Below the pieces are notes generated by a model. It searched no databases and was not told where the DNA came from. It worked only from the letters and a program-made list of their open reading frames with translations. This document shows, piece after piece, positions 18,880 to 28,280 of a stretch of DNA of 64,000 nt (position 1 is its first letter; every line of letters starts with the position of its first letter). The position numbers were made by a program, and so were the translations under genes. Source of the DNA: Cupriavidus necator (GTDB lineage: Bacteria; Pseudomonadota; Gammaproteobacteria; Burkholderiales; Burkholderiaceae); contig CP074382.1 in assembly GCA_022041995.1 (NCBI GenBank), positions 310,001 to 374,000 of the forward strand. Reading direction: 5' to 3'.

Positions 18880-19706
18880 TCGACCGCGAGCACGCGCTGC
18901 CGGTGAGCCGGCAGGTCAAGCTGGTGGGCATCGCCCGGTCCAGCGCGTACTACCAGCCGCAACCGGTCAGCGAGGCAGATCTGAAGCTGATGCGCCGCAT
19001 CGACGAACTGCATCTGGAGCATCCCTTCGCGGGGGCTCGCATGCTGGCGCGCCTGCTGCGCCGGGAAGGCATCCAGGTCGGTCGCCGGCACGTGGGCACG
19101 CTGATGAAGCGCATGGGCATTGAGGCGCTGTATCGCCGGCCGAACACGAGCCGCAAGCACGCGGCGCACAAGATCTGGCCGTACCTGCTGCGCGACCGGA
19201 AGATCGACCGGGCCAACCAGGTGTGGGCTCTGGACACGACCTACATTCCGATGGCACGGGGCTTTGTGTACCTGACGGCAGTGGTGGACTGGGCCAGCCG
19301 CCGGGTGCTGGCCTACCGGGTGGCGATCACGCTGGAGAGCTGTCATGCCGTCGAGGCAATCGAGGAGGCCTTTGCCAAGTACGGCGCGCCGGAGATCGTC
19401 AACACCGACCAGGGCAGCCAGTTCACCGCCACGGAGTTCACAGACGCCGTGCTGGACCGCGGCATCCAACTGTCGATGGACGGCAAGGGCAGTTGGCGCG
19501 ATAACGTGTTCGTCGAACGCCTTTGGCGCAGCGTCAAATACGAGGAGGTCTACCTGAAAGCCTACGACTCGGTCAGCCATGCGCGCCGCTCTATCGCTAA
19601 CTACCTAACCTGGTACAACCAACGACGGCCCCATTCCAGTCTGGCGGACCAGACCCCGGATGAGGCATACTTCGCCACGCTGCCAGCGATCAAATCGGCA
19701 GCCTGA
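18876..19706 (+). CDS. IS3 OrfB transposase (copy 1)
   Basis: 276 residues from 'MIDREHALPVSRQVKLVGIA' at the ATGA overlap with orfA. An HTH_21-like region is followed by the rve integrase core: 'VWALDTTYIPMARGFVYL' (Asp 1), 'PEIVNTDQGSQFTATEF' (Asp 2) and 'DNVFVERLWRSVKYEEVYL' (Glu). All three catalytic residues are present. In many IS3 elements an OrfAB fusion made by -1 frameshifting is the active transposase; the start-stop overlap may serve instead here. Confidence 0.88.
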   Translation: MIDREHALPVSRQVKLVGIARSSAYYQPQPVSEADLKLMRRIDELHLEHPFAGARMLARLLRREGIQVGRRHVGTLMKRMGIEALYRRPNTSRKHAAHKIWPYLLRDRKIDRANQVWALDTTYIPMARGFVYLTAVVDWASRRVLAYRVAITLESCHAVEAIEEAFAKYGAPEIVNTDQGSQFTATEFTDAVLDRGIQLSMDGKGSWRDNVFVERLWRSVKYEEVYLKAYDSVSHARRSIANYLTWYNQRRPHSSLADQTPDEAYFATLPAIKSAA

Positions 19707-19767
19707 CTGCCCCAGCGCTTCCACTTAAAAACTCCGGATCCCTGTCCGAACAAACGGTGCCACCTCT

Positions 19768-20332
19768 CTGTTAGGTGCGAGGCCGTGTGGAAACGTGTCT
19801 CGAATCCCACGCACGTCCCCGCCGTGGCCAGGCCGCGTTTTCGAATTTTCGGCCGGTCGTGGGACGAAGAGGGCAAACACTACTCAATAGGGGCGTAGCT
19901 GCAGTGCATGTTCAGCGGCGGGGCATTGATATTCATTGATATTCATTGTCTCGGTCAATGTAGATGAAAGTCCGCTCTATCAAATCTACCCCGCCTTTGC
20001 GTTGGACGTCATTGGCTTGGGCGCTTGCGACTTGTCGCTATCGAGCGCGCATCAGGATCAGTCATTGATACCTGACCACCTGGCAGCGTCTTGAACTCTT
20101 CCTTTATCTGATCGAGGTGATGCATTAGCTGACGTAGTTGCGCTATCTTCACGCAGCGTGCTTGCTTGCGGTCTTTTCACTCGATGAATCGGCTTCATCC
20201 GATCTCCCAATCTGAATGCGTTAATTCAGTCTAGGTGATCGAAACGTTTTCACACAGCCTCGTTCAATTATAGGTCAGAGTCGTCAACCTGTATTCCACT
20301 TGTGACCAGTGAAAGGATGTAGAACATCCCCT
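19768..20332. other. Intergenic stretch right of IS3 copy 1
   Basis: No gene is recognised. A short tandem repeat (ATTGATATTC twice plus ATTG) lies at 19925-19948. The remainder shows only short frames. Confidence 0.45.
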
Positions 20333-20917
20333 TCACGAATCCAATCGCTCCTCATCATGTATCTGTTTGCGTAACGTCTCGAAATGCTCCTGAAGACTTA
20401 TCCCACGTAGCGACTGAGCGCTCGCCGGAACGACAACATCGACTTTCGCCCAATCCTCTGCGTTTAGCATCTTCACGGCTCGTGGTATAACCAGCTTCTC
20501 CTCGGTAGAAAGATGATTGCGATAGTATGCGAGATATACAGCTGCTAGTGCTACTAGAACGTCTCGGGGCGTTATAACATCCAATTCCGCCCCGTTAAAG
20601 TGCTCGAGTAGTTGGGCGCTAGTTTCCGCGATCACTTGATGCTCCTGCAGAAGTCGGTTGACTACAAGCTGCATATCGGGATATCGCTCCACCAGCAGGG
20701 AAAAGGCAACATCCTCTCGAGGATGATGGACGCGATCGCCATAATCCCGCATGTACTCCACGATCTTGGCTATCAATCGATAGTTCGGTTGTTTTCCCTC
20801 AAAAAAAGACCCAACTTGCTTTTGTAGCAGGTCAAGTAAGTGAGCGAAGTACAAATGATCGGTATGCCAATCGGAAATAGCATTGTTCATGTGGTTATCC
20901 AAGGAGAAAGTTCTCAT
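20333..20917 (-). CDS. Hemerythrin (HHE)-domain protein
   Basis: 194 residues with the four-helix hemerythrin cation-binding pattern: 'WHTDHLYFAHLLDLL', 'YGDRVHHPREDVAFSLLV', 'LLQEHQVIAETSAQLL' and 'YYRNHLSTEEKLVIPRAV' supply the His/Glu di-iron ligands. Such proteins bind oxygen or nitric oxide, or sense redox state, which could matter in the microaerobic nodule. The start is 20917 or, with a slightly better GGAT site, the ATG at 20890. It lies about 840 bp beyond the end of the nod operon on the same strand, so is probably separately transcribed. Confidence 0.82.
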   Translation of the reverse strand: MRTFSLDNHMNNAISDWHTDHLYFAHLLDLLQKQVGSFFEGKQPNYRLIAKIVEYMRDYGDRVHHPREDVAFSLLVERYPDMQLVVNRLLQEHQVIAETSAQLLEHFNGAELDVITPRDVLVALAAVYLAYYRNHLSTEEKLVIPRAVKMLNAEDWAKVDVVVPASAQSLRGISLQEHFETLRKQIHDEERLDS

Positions 20918-21753
20918 TGGTATCTAAATTCCAATTTTGTTTTTATAAAAAATTGTCGTCCATAAAATCAAATGATAAATCAGAGAGACCAGAAAACTAA
21001 GTTGTGAGAAAAAAACTGTACACTGTTTGCGATGCGGACTCCATACGGTACAGATGCATTGCCTTTGCCTTCTGTCGACCAATTGAGATCGAAGTATGTC
21101 ACGCGTTGATCAAACGAGACTGGTATTTCGATATCGATGGTGAGTTTGCACAGCGGTGTTGACCATGAGCGCTACAATACCAGGCCGAAGCTTAGAGGGG
21201 AGATATCGTCAAGGAAAGTTCACGAAATCCGAAAAAGCAATATATATGCCAATTGGCATGAACCCTTTGGAGAGACGCAATGGAGTTAGGCGCCGAATGT
21301 CATAGCTGCGACTGTTTTGTCGTGAACCGAACAAACGGCTAAGGGTTAGCGATCGCGAAAGGCGGAGAAATTTCCGGAATGCAACTCCAAAAAAGGCGAG
21401 CATGGGCGTACAGGCTGTCGCCTCAGAGCACTTAGCCCTACCGTGCTGGAGTTTCTGTGTTGATTCTCTATTGTCAGCGGGACGCCATCGCTTACCTAGT
21501 CGTCGTTCCACGTGTCCCCGTGCGAGGTGTGGTGTCGGTCGCGCATGCCAAGAAAGGCGACGCGTGGCCTAGCAAGCGCACCTACGCGGGCGCTTTTTTG
21601 GGCGAGATCGCAATTAGCCTCAAAGAAAGCTTTTGCCCCTGAGGTTGTTGGTGCTAGCCGGTAGCATTCGACGGCGCGAGTGAGTTAAAGCATCTGGGGT
21701 GTGTGACAGAGCGCCGATATGACAGTTCCTCAACGCACACTTTTTGGTCATAT
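20918..21753. other. Intergenic stretch between hemerythrin gene and nodQ
   Basis: No protein gene is recognised in this 836-bp stretch. It contains one terminator-like hairpin on the plus strand (listed separately). The AT-rich 20930-21010 part is the likely promoter region of the hemerythrin gene. Confidence 0.45.
21574..21599 (+). terminator. Hairpin followed by T-run
   Basis: AAGCGC and GCGCTT pair around a 10-base loop and run into TTTTTT, the shape of a factor-independent terminator on the plus strand. The gene it would serve is not apparent. Confidence 0.4.
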
Positions 21754-22362
21754 TTAATGACGCGCAAGCCAGTCCAACACAATATTGGATGCTTCATCGA
21801 TGGACGATGAACATGTGTCGATAAAGACATCGGGAGTCATCGGTTTTTCATATGGAGAGTCGATGCCGGTGAAATTCCGGATAGCGCCTTGTCTGGCGAG
21901 TCGATATAGTCCTTTAGGATCGCGAGTCTCGGCCACGGGCAACGGTGCATGAACGTGAATTTCAGCAAAGACATGTTTGCAGGCGATGGACTTGGCAAGT
22001 TCTCGGTCGGAATGGAAGGGCGAGATTAGGCACACTAGCACGACGATGCCGGCGTCAGCCATCAGCTTTGCAACTTCAGCAACGCGCCTAACATTTTCGC
22101 GTCGATCCTCTTCGTTAAATCCAAGGTCTTTGCAAAGACCGCGCCTGACTGAGTCACCATCGAGAACATAAGTGAGGCGGCCGCATGCATGCAGAGCAGC
22201 CTCAAGCCTGTCGGCAATTGCCGACTTCCCCGCTCCGGACAGGCCTGTGAACCAGAGGATGGAAGGCGTCTGGCCAAGCAGTCTCGCTCTCGATTCCGGA
22301 CAGACTCCGAAGTCGTATGTGTGAAGGTGGGAAGTGGAAGCATCGCTCTTCATATTCCGCAT
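21754..22362 (-). CDS. nodQ: NodQ reduced to an APS kinase (CysC-type)
   Basis: 202 residues, last gene of the nod set. The P-loop 'WFTGLSGAGKSAIADRLE' and 'YVLDGDSVRRGLCKDLGF' are typical of adenylylsulfate kinase, which makes PAPS, the sulfate donor for NodH. Classic NodQ is a ~640-residue fusion of a CysN-like GTPase and this kinase; the GTPase half is absent here and no nodP is seen. ATP sulfurylase activity must therefore come from elsewhere in the genome. The start with 'MRNMKSDAST' has two close Met options. It follows nodU by 154 bp. Confidence 0.85.
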   Translation of the reverse strand: MRNMKSDASTSHLHTYDFGVCPESRARLLGQTPSILWFTGLSGAGKSAIADRLEAALHACGRLTYVLDGDSVRRGLCKDLGFNEEDRRENVRRVAEVAKLMADAGIVVLVCLISPFHSDRELAKSIACKHVFAEIHVHAPLPVAETRDPKGLYRLARQGAIRNFTGIDSPYEKPMTPDVFIDTCSSSIDEASNIVLDWLARH

Positions 22363-22516
22363 CCGTACGTGAATTGGGACTTTGCTTAAAACATTTATGG
22401 CGCCATGGCTTGCACATTCGGTCCTACTAAAGCTGCGTGGAAATTGAGCGCAGGTAGTTGAATGTCTAAACTCCCAACGCAGCAGTATGTCCAGAGCGAG
22501 GTCGCCTCTACCAGAT

Positions 22517-24235
22517 CTATGCCCCTTGAGGGCACGCTAATTCGCCCGCGTTCAATGTCTGGGCACTTCTGTCGGTCTTACTCAATAGATGGCCATCGAA
22601 CCAGACACGTTCCACACGTCCCCATTCACAAGCGGAAGCAGCGTCCGGAAAGAACCCCCGGCCGTGGCAATTCGCGCTTGTATTGCATAGCAAAGGAATA
22701 CCCGTTAGCTTCTCGTATTCGATTAAAAGCTGTGCTACGGGATGTTCGGAACTTCTATGGATAGTTTGCAAACGGGCGGTCCCGTCGAGATGCACGACAG
22801 CAGGGATCTTGTCGCGCCATTCCTTACGCGTTTGATGATCGAATAGCATGTAGGGATCCGGCGTACCAGGCTCGAAGATGAAGATTGCTTTATCCTCGAG
22901 GCATATTGGCGCCACTGGGCGAAAGTGCTCCCGATGTTTGACATCGTTCAGAAGACTTTTCATTGCAGCAGAAGTGGGGGCTGCCAAAATGCTTCTTCCG
23001 CCCAAAGCCCGAGGGCCCAACTCGGCGCGATCCGCAAGAAAAACGACGGGCTTGTTATCCGCAAGTATGTGGGCGAGTTCCGAAATCGTACACGAAGACG
23101 CCGTCCATCCCGGGGGAACGGCGCCAAGTTTCGCGGCAGGTCCGCTATACACTGACCATTCCAACGGCATAAAGCCTTGGTCTGCTGCCATCGCGCAGCA
23201 AGCGGCACCGATCGCGGAACCGCTATCGTTGGGGAACGGAGGGACCCATATTGCAGCAAATAATCCGCTCTCGCGTAATGCGCTATTCCATTTGATGTTA
23301 AGCCCACATCCGCCAGCGATACACAGGTTCTGCGGTACTTGGATTGAATGGCGCTGCAGCGCCATTTCAATTTCATGAACGAGAAGGCGCTCGAGAAAGG
23401 CATGGAAGGAGGCAAGCACGTCTTCGTGAAGCTTGCCCTCAAGTCGCGGCACGCTAGCTTGGAAAAAATTACGGATAGGTTTCAGTGAGCCTTCAGGCGC
23501 CCTAATATTCCCTCGGTAGCTGAGCGCCAACTCGCTGTCACCTGTGAAGTGCTCTTGGTAAAGGTCTTGAAATATGGATACGATACTTTCGTCAACCGAC
23601 CCGAGCCCAATATAAGCCATAAGCTTACCTGCCACGCCCAGATCCCACTCTGCTCCGCCAGGCTTCTTATAGGGTCCGAAATAGTGACCCGCTGCGGCAT
23701 AGATATGGCCTATTAGGGGGAAGAGACAGTCAACGCGGCGCGCCCCGTCACGCTGCACGTGATACAGCCTTGGGACGATGCCGCCATCCCAGACCAGACA
23801 AAGGGCAGGTTGCCCCTTTTGCGCAAATGGGCTCGTACAGTATGCGGCGGCCACGTGCCCTGATACATGAGGAAAACTCTTGTACGGAAATGAACCGTCA
23901 CCGAGCACCAAACCGGTACCGTCGAGAGAGACGAGGATATCATTGGCGTCGCTCTCGGCATACGGTGCCCCTTTTAGGCTGACCGGAACTGACCCACTTC
24001 GAACGTGGAACCAAGACTCCACGTCTCCGTCCCAGCCATCAATAACAAACAGGTCTATATCTTCAGCACCCAGCCCGTGTTCCGCCAAGACGACGGCAAT
24101 TTCCTCCAGGTTATCAATTTCCTGATAGCGCTGATTGTTGTCTCGCTTTTCCTGCTCGATGCAAAAAGCCAATTTCCCATCTTCGACCACGGCAATGGCT
24201 CCGTCGTGCGTTAGCTTGATCCCGCAGATGCGCAT
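22517..24235 (-). CDS. nodU: NodU carbamoyltransferase
   Basis: 572 residues from 'MRICGIKLTHDGAIAVVEDG' at 24235, 13 bp after nodS ends; the longer in-frame start at 24343 would overlap nodS by ~95 bp and adds non-family residues. NodU transfers a carbamoyl group to the non-reducing end of the Nod factor. The N-terminal ASKHA-type fold shows 'LCLVWDGGIVPRLYHV', and the C-terminal YrdC-like half shows 'LADRAELGPRALGGRSIL' and 'FRPVAPICLED'. Length and frame are intact. Confidence 0.92.
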   Translation of the reverse strand: MRICGIKLTHDGAIAVVEDGKLAFCIEQEKRDNNQRYQEIDNLEEIAVVLAEHGLGAEDIDLFVIDGWDGDVESWFHVRSGSVPVSLKGAPYAESDANDILVSLDGTGLVLGDGSFPYKSFPHVSGHVAAAYCTSPFAQKGQPALCLVWDGGIVPRLYHVQRDGARRVDCLFPLIGHIYAAAGHYFGPYKKPGGAEWDLGVAGKLMAYIGLGSVDESIVSIFQDLYQEHFTGDSELALSYRGNIRAPEGSLKPIRNFFQASVPRLEGKLHEDVLASFHAFLERLLVHEIEMALQRHSIQVPQNLCIAGGCGLNIKWNSALRESGLFAAIWVPPFPNDSGSAIGAACCAMAADQGFMPLEWSVYSGPAAKLGAVPPGWTASSCTISELAHILADNKPVVFLADRAELGPRALGGRSILAAPTSAAMKSLLNDVKHREHFRPVAPICLEDKAIFIFEPGTPDPYMLFDHQTRKEWRDKIPAVVHLDGTARLQTIHRSSEHPVAQLLIEYEKLTGIPLLCNTSANCHGRGFFPDAASACEWGRVERVWFDGHLLSKTDRSAQTLNAGELACPQGA

Positions 24236-24248
24236 GCTATTTCTCTCT

Positions 24249-24872
24249 CTAATTCGGTAAACTTGTTTGATGTGAACCGGCTGCGGATTTTCGAAATCGC
24301 GCCAGCGAGCAACGCTCATTGGGCGATTGCCCTGTGCATTCAAGGTGCTCCACTTCAGTCAGTTCTTCTTTGAGCATAGCAAGCACAGTTTCCGCGCCAG
24401 CAATGTGCCCCCATTTCCGGCAACTGTCATCATGAGACGATCCGAATACCAGTTGGCCGGCAGGCGCGAGCATTCCTGCGAGCTTTCGTATCGTAGTTCG
24501 TACATCTGCAAGATTATCTAAATAATAGAGAACCTCTGCGACAACGATTAGATCGAACTTGTCACGCGTCGAGAAATCCTTGACATCTGAAACGATCCAA
24601 ACAGTGTTCGGTGGCTCTTTCAGTCGTTCGCGCGCTCTGGCTATCGCTTGTGGAACAACGTCTATGATCGTGAGTCGTTGGCAGTGGGGCACAAGTTTCT
24701 CTGTGAACGCCCCAGCAGCGCATCCCACTTCAAGCGCATTGGTGACCTGTCCCTCGGCGACTGACAATTGAAGCATATGCCTGTGACGCTCGTGTTCGTA
24801 AGGATTAGTGTCGAGCCGCCAAGGGTCTTCTGCATCCAGTTCACGACGCAGCAATTCGAGGTTTGAAAGCAT
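24249..24872 (-). CDS. nodS: NodS N-methyltransferase
   Basis: 207 residues from 'MLSNLELLRRELDAEDPW' (24872); an upstream ATG at 24917 adds 15 residues and is less likely. This S-adenosylmethionine enzyme methylates the deacetylated amino sugar of the Nod backbone. SAM-binding motif I is 'ALEVGCAAGAFTEKLV', with 'LIVVAEVLYYLDN' as the later motif. It sits between nodA and nodU, as in the nodS-nodU pair of other rhizobia. Confidence 0.9.
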   Translation of the reverse strand: MLSNLELLRRELDAEDPWRLDTNPYEHERHRHMLQLSVAEGQVTNALEVGCAAGAFTEKLVPHCQRLTIIDVVPQAIARARERLKEPPNTVWIVSDVKDFSTRDKFDLIVVAEVLYYLDNLADVRTTIRKLAGMLAPAGQLVFGSSHDDSCRKWGHIAGAETVLAMLKEELTEVEHLECTGQSPNERCSLARFRKSAAGSHQTSLPN

Positions 24873-24971
24873 AGGCAAATCCCCTCCGTCCTTGATAGTG
24901 GAGCCTAACTCACGCATCCTTCCTGCCAGAAGGATACCGATGCTAATCTAACCAGTAACTAGCAACACGTT

Positions 24972-25565
24972 TCATAGCTCAGGTCCGTTGCGTTCGATAG
25001 TGACCCCGTCCGGCCATTCTTGCATCGAACAGCTAATTGGCAGAATCACCGCGAGGACGTCCTCGACGCGGGTAGAAGGCAGATCCAAGTGGACGTTCGG
25101 AAGAGTTGATCGCACGCGAATTCCCTCAATGATCGTTCCTATTCCATATCGGCACAATCGGGTAAAGTGAGTCTTCAACGCGTGCCGGACTGTCCCGAAG
25201 GCGAATGGTACGCGAAGTTCTTGAAGCACGGGATACATTGCACGGACCGATTGGCTAATCCCAAGTCCTTCAAGGTCCGGACGAACTCCGTATAGACCTA
25301 GTTCCGCGACAAGGACATCGGCTGAATTTACTTTGATGAAACGACGTAGCGCGCCCATATGAGCCGCAACGCCTTGCGAATCGTACGCTATCGCGCGAAG
25401 TTCGGGCCGTGCCCCGGCCCAACTTCGACCACTTTCAAACGGCTTCGCGTTGAAAGGGCCGGTCGGTCCATAGGTTGCTCTGAAGAACTGAGCCAACTCT
25501 AAATGATCGGAAAGCTGAAGCTCATTTTCCCAGCATAGTTTCCACTGAACTTTTGGTGACGACAT
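24972..25565 (-). CDS. nodA: NodA N-acyltransferase
   Basis: 197 residues from 'MSSPKVQWKLCWENELQL' (25565), the normal NodA length; the longer start at 25592 adds nine residues. NodA attaches the fatty acid to the chitooligosaccharide that NodC makes and NodB deacetylates. Family landmarks include 'FFRATYGPTGPFNAKPFE', 'GRSWAGARPELRAIAYD' and 'LRVPFAFGTVRHALKTH'. In most alpha-rhizobia nodA precedes nodB; here it follows nodH deep in the operon, as in Cupriavidus taiwanensis. Confidence 0.93.
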   Translation of the reverse strand: MSSPKVQWKLCWENELQLSDHLELAQFFRATYGPTGPFNAKPFESGRSWAGARPELRAIAYDSQGVAAHMGALRRFIKVNSADVLVAELGLYGVRPDLEGLGISQSVRAMYPVLQELRVPFAFGTVRHALKTHFTRLCRYGIGTIIEGIRVRSTLPNVHLDLPSTRVEDVLAVILPISCSMQEWPDGVTIERNGPEL

Positions 25566-25680
25566 AGAAGTAACCCTATTGGAAGAATTCATAGGTCATC
25601 CACTGCCACCGGGTGACCAATTTATCAAGTTAAAACGTGAAAAACTATACGGTCTCTCAAGCGCAAAGGTGTGAGCCATT

Positions 25681-26409
25681 CTAGGCTTCAAAATAACTCG
25701 TATACCGTCCCCCTGTGAAGTGGCGCTTTAGCTCTAGAAAATTGCACACCGTCTCGTCCAGAGGTCGCACTTCTTGACGCCGAAGATCTGTGCATACCGA
25801 GTACGCGTGTAAAGAAATCCCTAGGAATGACAAAATCGTCTCTAGGCATGCGGCTGGATCGCTCAGCAAATCCTCATAGTCGATCGTAAGAACGCGCTCT
25901 GGCTTGAAGGAATTCGCGACCCGAGTGTGGAAGTCGTCAGCGGCCCTGAAGTAGGCTTCGCACTCTTCAGTGGTCAATGTTACGGTGGGCGGAGCTGTGG
26001 AGTCGTGGCACGTACCGTACTTTAGCCATTGGCCGCTTGTCCTTGCCTGGACGAGGGATCGTAGTGACTCCAAAGGGTTTCTGCGGATTAACAATATCAC
26101 TCGGAGATGTGGCCATCTTGTCAACTGCTCAAAGAATCCGGGCCGCTCTTGAAACTGAGGTTGGTTGATCTTGCAGCCAACGTGCATGAGCGCCATCTTT
26201 CCGGAGCGGGTGGGGTAATGTCGATAAGCTAGCTCAAGAAGTTCCCGATCGCTACGTAGGAGACGGGTATTATCTGGCCAATTCATATCGTACGGATTGA
26301 GCAATTCGCCATTGCTCGACACGTTTGGATGCACATTCAGCAATTCTTCCAGATAGTGCGTACCTGTTCTGGGCATCCCAAGGATTACGAATGGTGCGGC
26401 TATTGGCAT
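25681..26409 (-). CDS. nodH: NodH sulfotransferase
   Basis: 242 residues from 'MPIAAPFVILGMPRTGTHY' (26409); an in-frame ATG at 26487 would give 268 and overlap the region close to nodJ. NodH moves sulfate from PAPS to the reducing end of the Nod factor. The PAPS 5'-phosphate loop is 'LGMPRTGTHYLEELLN' and the 3'-phosphate region is 'VILLIRRNPLESLRSLVQAR'. 'VGCKINQPQFQERPGFF' is a NodH-specific stretch. It needs the downstream APS kinase for its donor. Confidence 0.9.
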   Translation of the reverse strand: MPIAAPFVILGMPRTGTHYLEELLNVHPNVSSNGELLNPYDMNWPDNTRLLRSDRELLELAYRHYPTRSGKMALMHVGCKINQPQFQERPGFFEQLTRWPHLRVILLIRRNPLESLRSLVQARTSGQWLKYGTCHDSTAPPTVTLTTEECEAYFRAADDFHTRVANSFKPERVLTIDYEDLLSDPAACLETILSFLGISLHAYSVCTDLRRQEVRPLDETVCNFLELKRHFTGGRYTSYFEA

Positions 26410-26511
26410 GGTTTCGTTCGCGGCGTGCGCAGGTGTACTTTGAGTGGTTTGCGGCGGTGCGAGGCGGATTTCTTTTCCTAATTGCACCTGTTCATAATTT
26501 CGTTACAGTCA

Positions 26512-27300
26512 TCAAGACATCAGACGCCGGCGAACAAGGTCTGTCGATAGGAAGAACGGCAGTATTGCGTAAAGACAAAGTACGGACACATGCAGACCGA
26601 TGTTCGCTGTAGGACGTGCAAGCATTGCGGGGCGGATGAGTTCGACAGAATGGGAAAGTGGCAGGATTCTTGAAACCAGTTGAAGAGCTCTTGGGAGCTG
26701 CTCAACTGGGAAAATGACACCACTCAGGAAAAGCATCGGTGTGAGAACAAGCGTTTGGTAGAACACAAAGTAGTCGTAACTCGGCGCAATCGCGACGAGA
26801 ACCATAGCCAGGCTTGCAAACGCGAAGCCAGTTAGGATAACGACCGGTATTACAAGAAGAATATTTGATAGGTCCGCATACCCTAATGTTGCGGATACGG
26901 CGGCCACTGCCGTGCCCGCCAATAGGGCTTTGCTCGCAGCCCACGTCATTTCACCGAGGACGATGTCGCCAACCGTGAGCTTTGTGCACAGGACTGCTTC
27001 CCACATGCGTTGAGTATGCATCCGAGAAAAGGCCGCATAGATTGTCTCGACTGTCGCGGAAGTCATTGCACTCGCTGCAACCATGCCGGCTGCGAGAAAC
27101 GCAACATATGCAGAACCTTCAACGCGATCTATCAGTATCCCAACTCCGAAGCCAAGGCCGAACAGATACATCATCGGATCTGCAAGATTGCCAAGAAGCG
27201 AAACAAGAGCGGCCTTCCTCCATGCCAAGAAATTGCGGCGCCATACAGTGCGCCAGTTCCAAGCATTGGCGGGTAAAGTCATCATGAGTACTTCACGCAT
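26512..27300 (-). CDS. nodJ: NodJ, ABC-2 type permease of the Nod factor exporter
   Basis: 262 residues with about six membrane helices, e.g. 'MMYLFGLGFGVGILI', 'VYVAFLAAGMV'-like second helix, 'NILLVIPVVILTGFAFASL' and 'LVLTPMLFLSGVIFPV'. The tail 'LSHSVELIRPAMLARPT' is typical of NodJ/ABC-2 permeases. It starts 3 bp after the end of nodI, so the two are tightly coupled and form the inner-membrane lipochitooligosaccharide exporter. Confidence 0.9.
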   Translation of the reverse strand: MREVLMMTLPANAWNWRTVWRRNFLAWRKAALVSLLGNLADPMMYLFGLGFGVGILIDRVEGSAYVAFLAAGMVAASAMTSATVETIYAAFSRMHTQRMWEAVLCTKLTVGDIVLGEMTWAASKALLAGTAVAAVSATLGYADLSNILLVIPVVILTGFAFASLAMVLVAIAPSYDYFVFYQTLVLTPMLFLSGVIFPVEQLPRALQLVSRILPLSHSVELIRPAMLARPTANIGLHVSVLCLYAILPFFLSTDLVRRRLMS

Positions 27301-27303
27301 TAT

Positions 27304-28218
27304 TCAGTCCCTGATTTCACGTCCGGTTAGCCGCAAGAATACGTCTTCCAGATTTGCCGGTCGTTGTAGGACGCGCAGACCCGAGTGCGCGAGTAAAGGA
27401 ACCCGAATCTGTTCCAAATCGGATGCGTAGCAGAACAGCGTCTCGCCGCTTACTTCGGTTCGGGGGCCGTATGGCGCTAATAATGAACGCAACTCATGTG
27501 GTTTGCCGCCATACACTTCCAGCACTTCGGTCCCGATCTGTTTTTGGATCAGGCCCTGTGGAGTTCCCTCAGCGATCTTGCGTCCGTTCTCTATTACGCA
27601 AAGCTGGTCGCACAGCCGCTCCGCCTCTTCCATGAAGTGAGTAGTGAGAAGAATTGTCTTGCCCTTCGTTAGCAGCGAGCGCAATCGCTCCCAGATCAGG
27701 TGACGAGCATGTGGATCCAAGCCGGTTGTAGGCTCATCCATTACCAGAAGTTGTGGATCGTTGATCAGCGCTCGCGCGATAGTCAAACTCCTTTTCATGC
27801 CGCCTGACAGTTCCGTGACGCGAGCCTGGGCTTTGGTCTCAAGATGCGCGAACTCAAGCAGCGATGGAATCGCTGCCTCAATCTCGTCTGTGCTCATACC
27901 AAAGTAGCGCCCAAATATCATCAGGTTCTCGCGTACCGTGAATCCTGGTTCAAGATTGTCGAATTGCGGAACGACGCCGATGCGCGCCCGGGCTCGGCGT
28001 GCTCGTATTGGTACCGGCTCTCCCAGGACCGTGATCGTGCCGGCGTCAGGCATTGCCATTCCGAGAACCATTCGCGCGATGGTGCTCTTGCCCGCGCCGT
28101 TAGGACCCAACAAGCCGAAGCATTCGCCAGACTTTACACAAAACGATAGATCATTGACGACAAGCTTGTTGCCATATGACTTTCTAACGCCGGTGAACGT
28201 GATCGGTGCAGTGGACAT
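27304..28218 (-). CDS. nodI: NodI, ATPase of the Nod factor exporter
   Basis: 304 residues. Walker A is 'GLLGPNGAGKSTIARMVLG', the ABC signature 'VTELSGGMKRSLTIARALI', Walker B 'LLVMDEPTTGLDPHARHLI' and the switch His 'ILLTTHFMEEAERLCDQL'. All ATPase motifs are intact. It drives NodJ. It lies between nodC (63 bp gap) and nodJ (3 bp gap). Confidence 0.93.
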   Translation of the reverse strand: MSTAPITFTGVRKSYGNKLVVNDLSFCVKSGECFGLLGPNGAGKSTIARMVLGMAMPDAGTITVLGEPVPIRARRARARIGVVPQFDNLEPGFTVRENLMIFGRYFGMSTDEIEAAIPSLLEFAHLETKAQARVTELSGGMKRSLTIARALINDPQLLVMDEPTTGLDPHARHLIWERLRSLLTKGKTILLTTHFMEEAERLCDQLCVIENGRKIAEGTPQGLIQKQIGTEVLEVYGGKPHELRSLLAPYGPRTEVSGETLFCYASDLEQIRVPLLAHSGLRVLQRPANLEDVFLRLTGREIRD

Positions 28219-28280
28219 TAAGCTCGAAATCTGGGTGTACCGTCTTCAAAGGGAAGCTTGTGCTAGTGATTCCAGTCGTG

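Larger units (their letters stand above)
18481..19767 (+). mobile_element. IS3-family element, copy 1 (1287 bp)
   Basis: Ends are AGAGGTGGCGCCGGAAATTC at 18481 and its imperfect mirror AGAGGTGGCACCGTTTGTTC read in from 19767. It contains orfA and orfB and encodes the same proteins as the inverted copy at 52401-53687. The flanking triplets differ (GTC left, CTG right), so no target duplication remains, pointing to a deletion or rearrangement at one end. Confidence 0.88.

Noticed and set aside
28219..28280. Separate promoter between nodC and nodI
   Set aside because: The gap is only ~60 bp and has no nod box or clear promoter; co-transcription is simpler.
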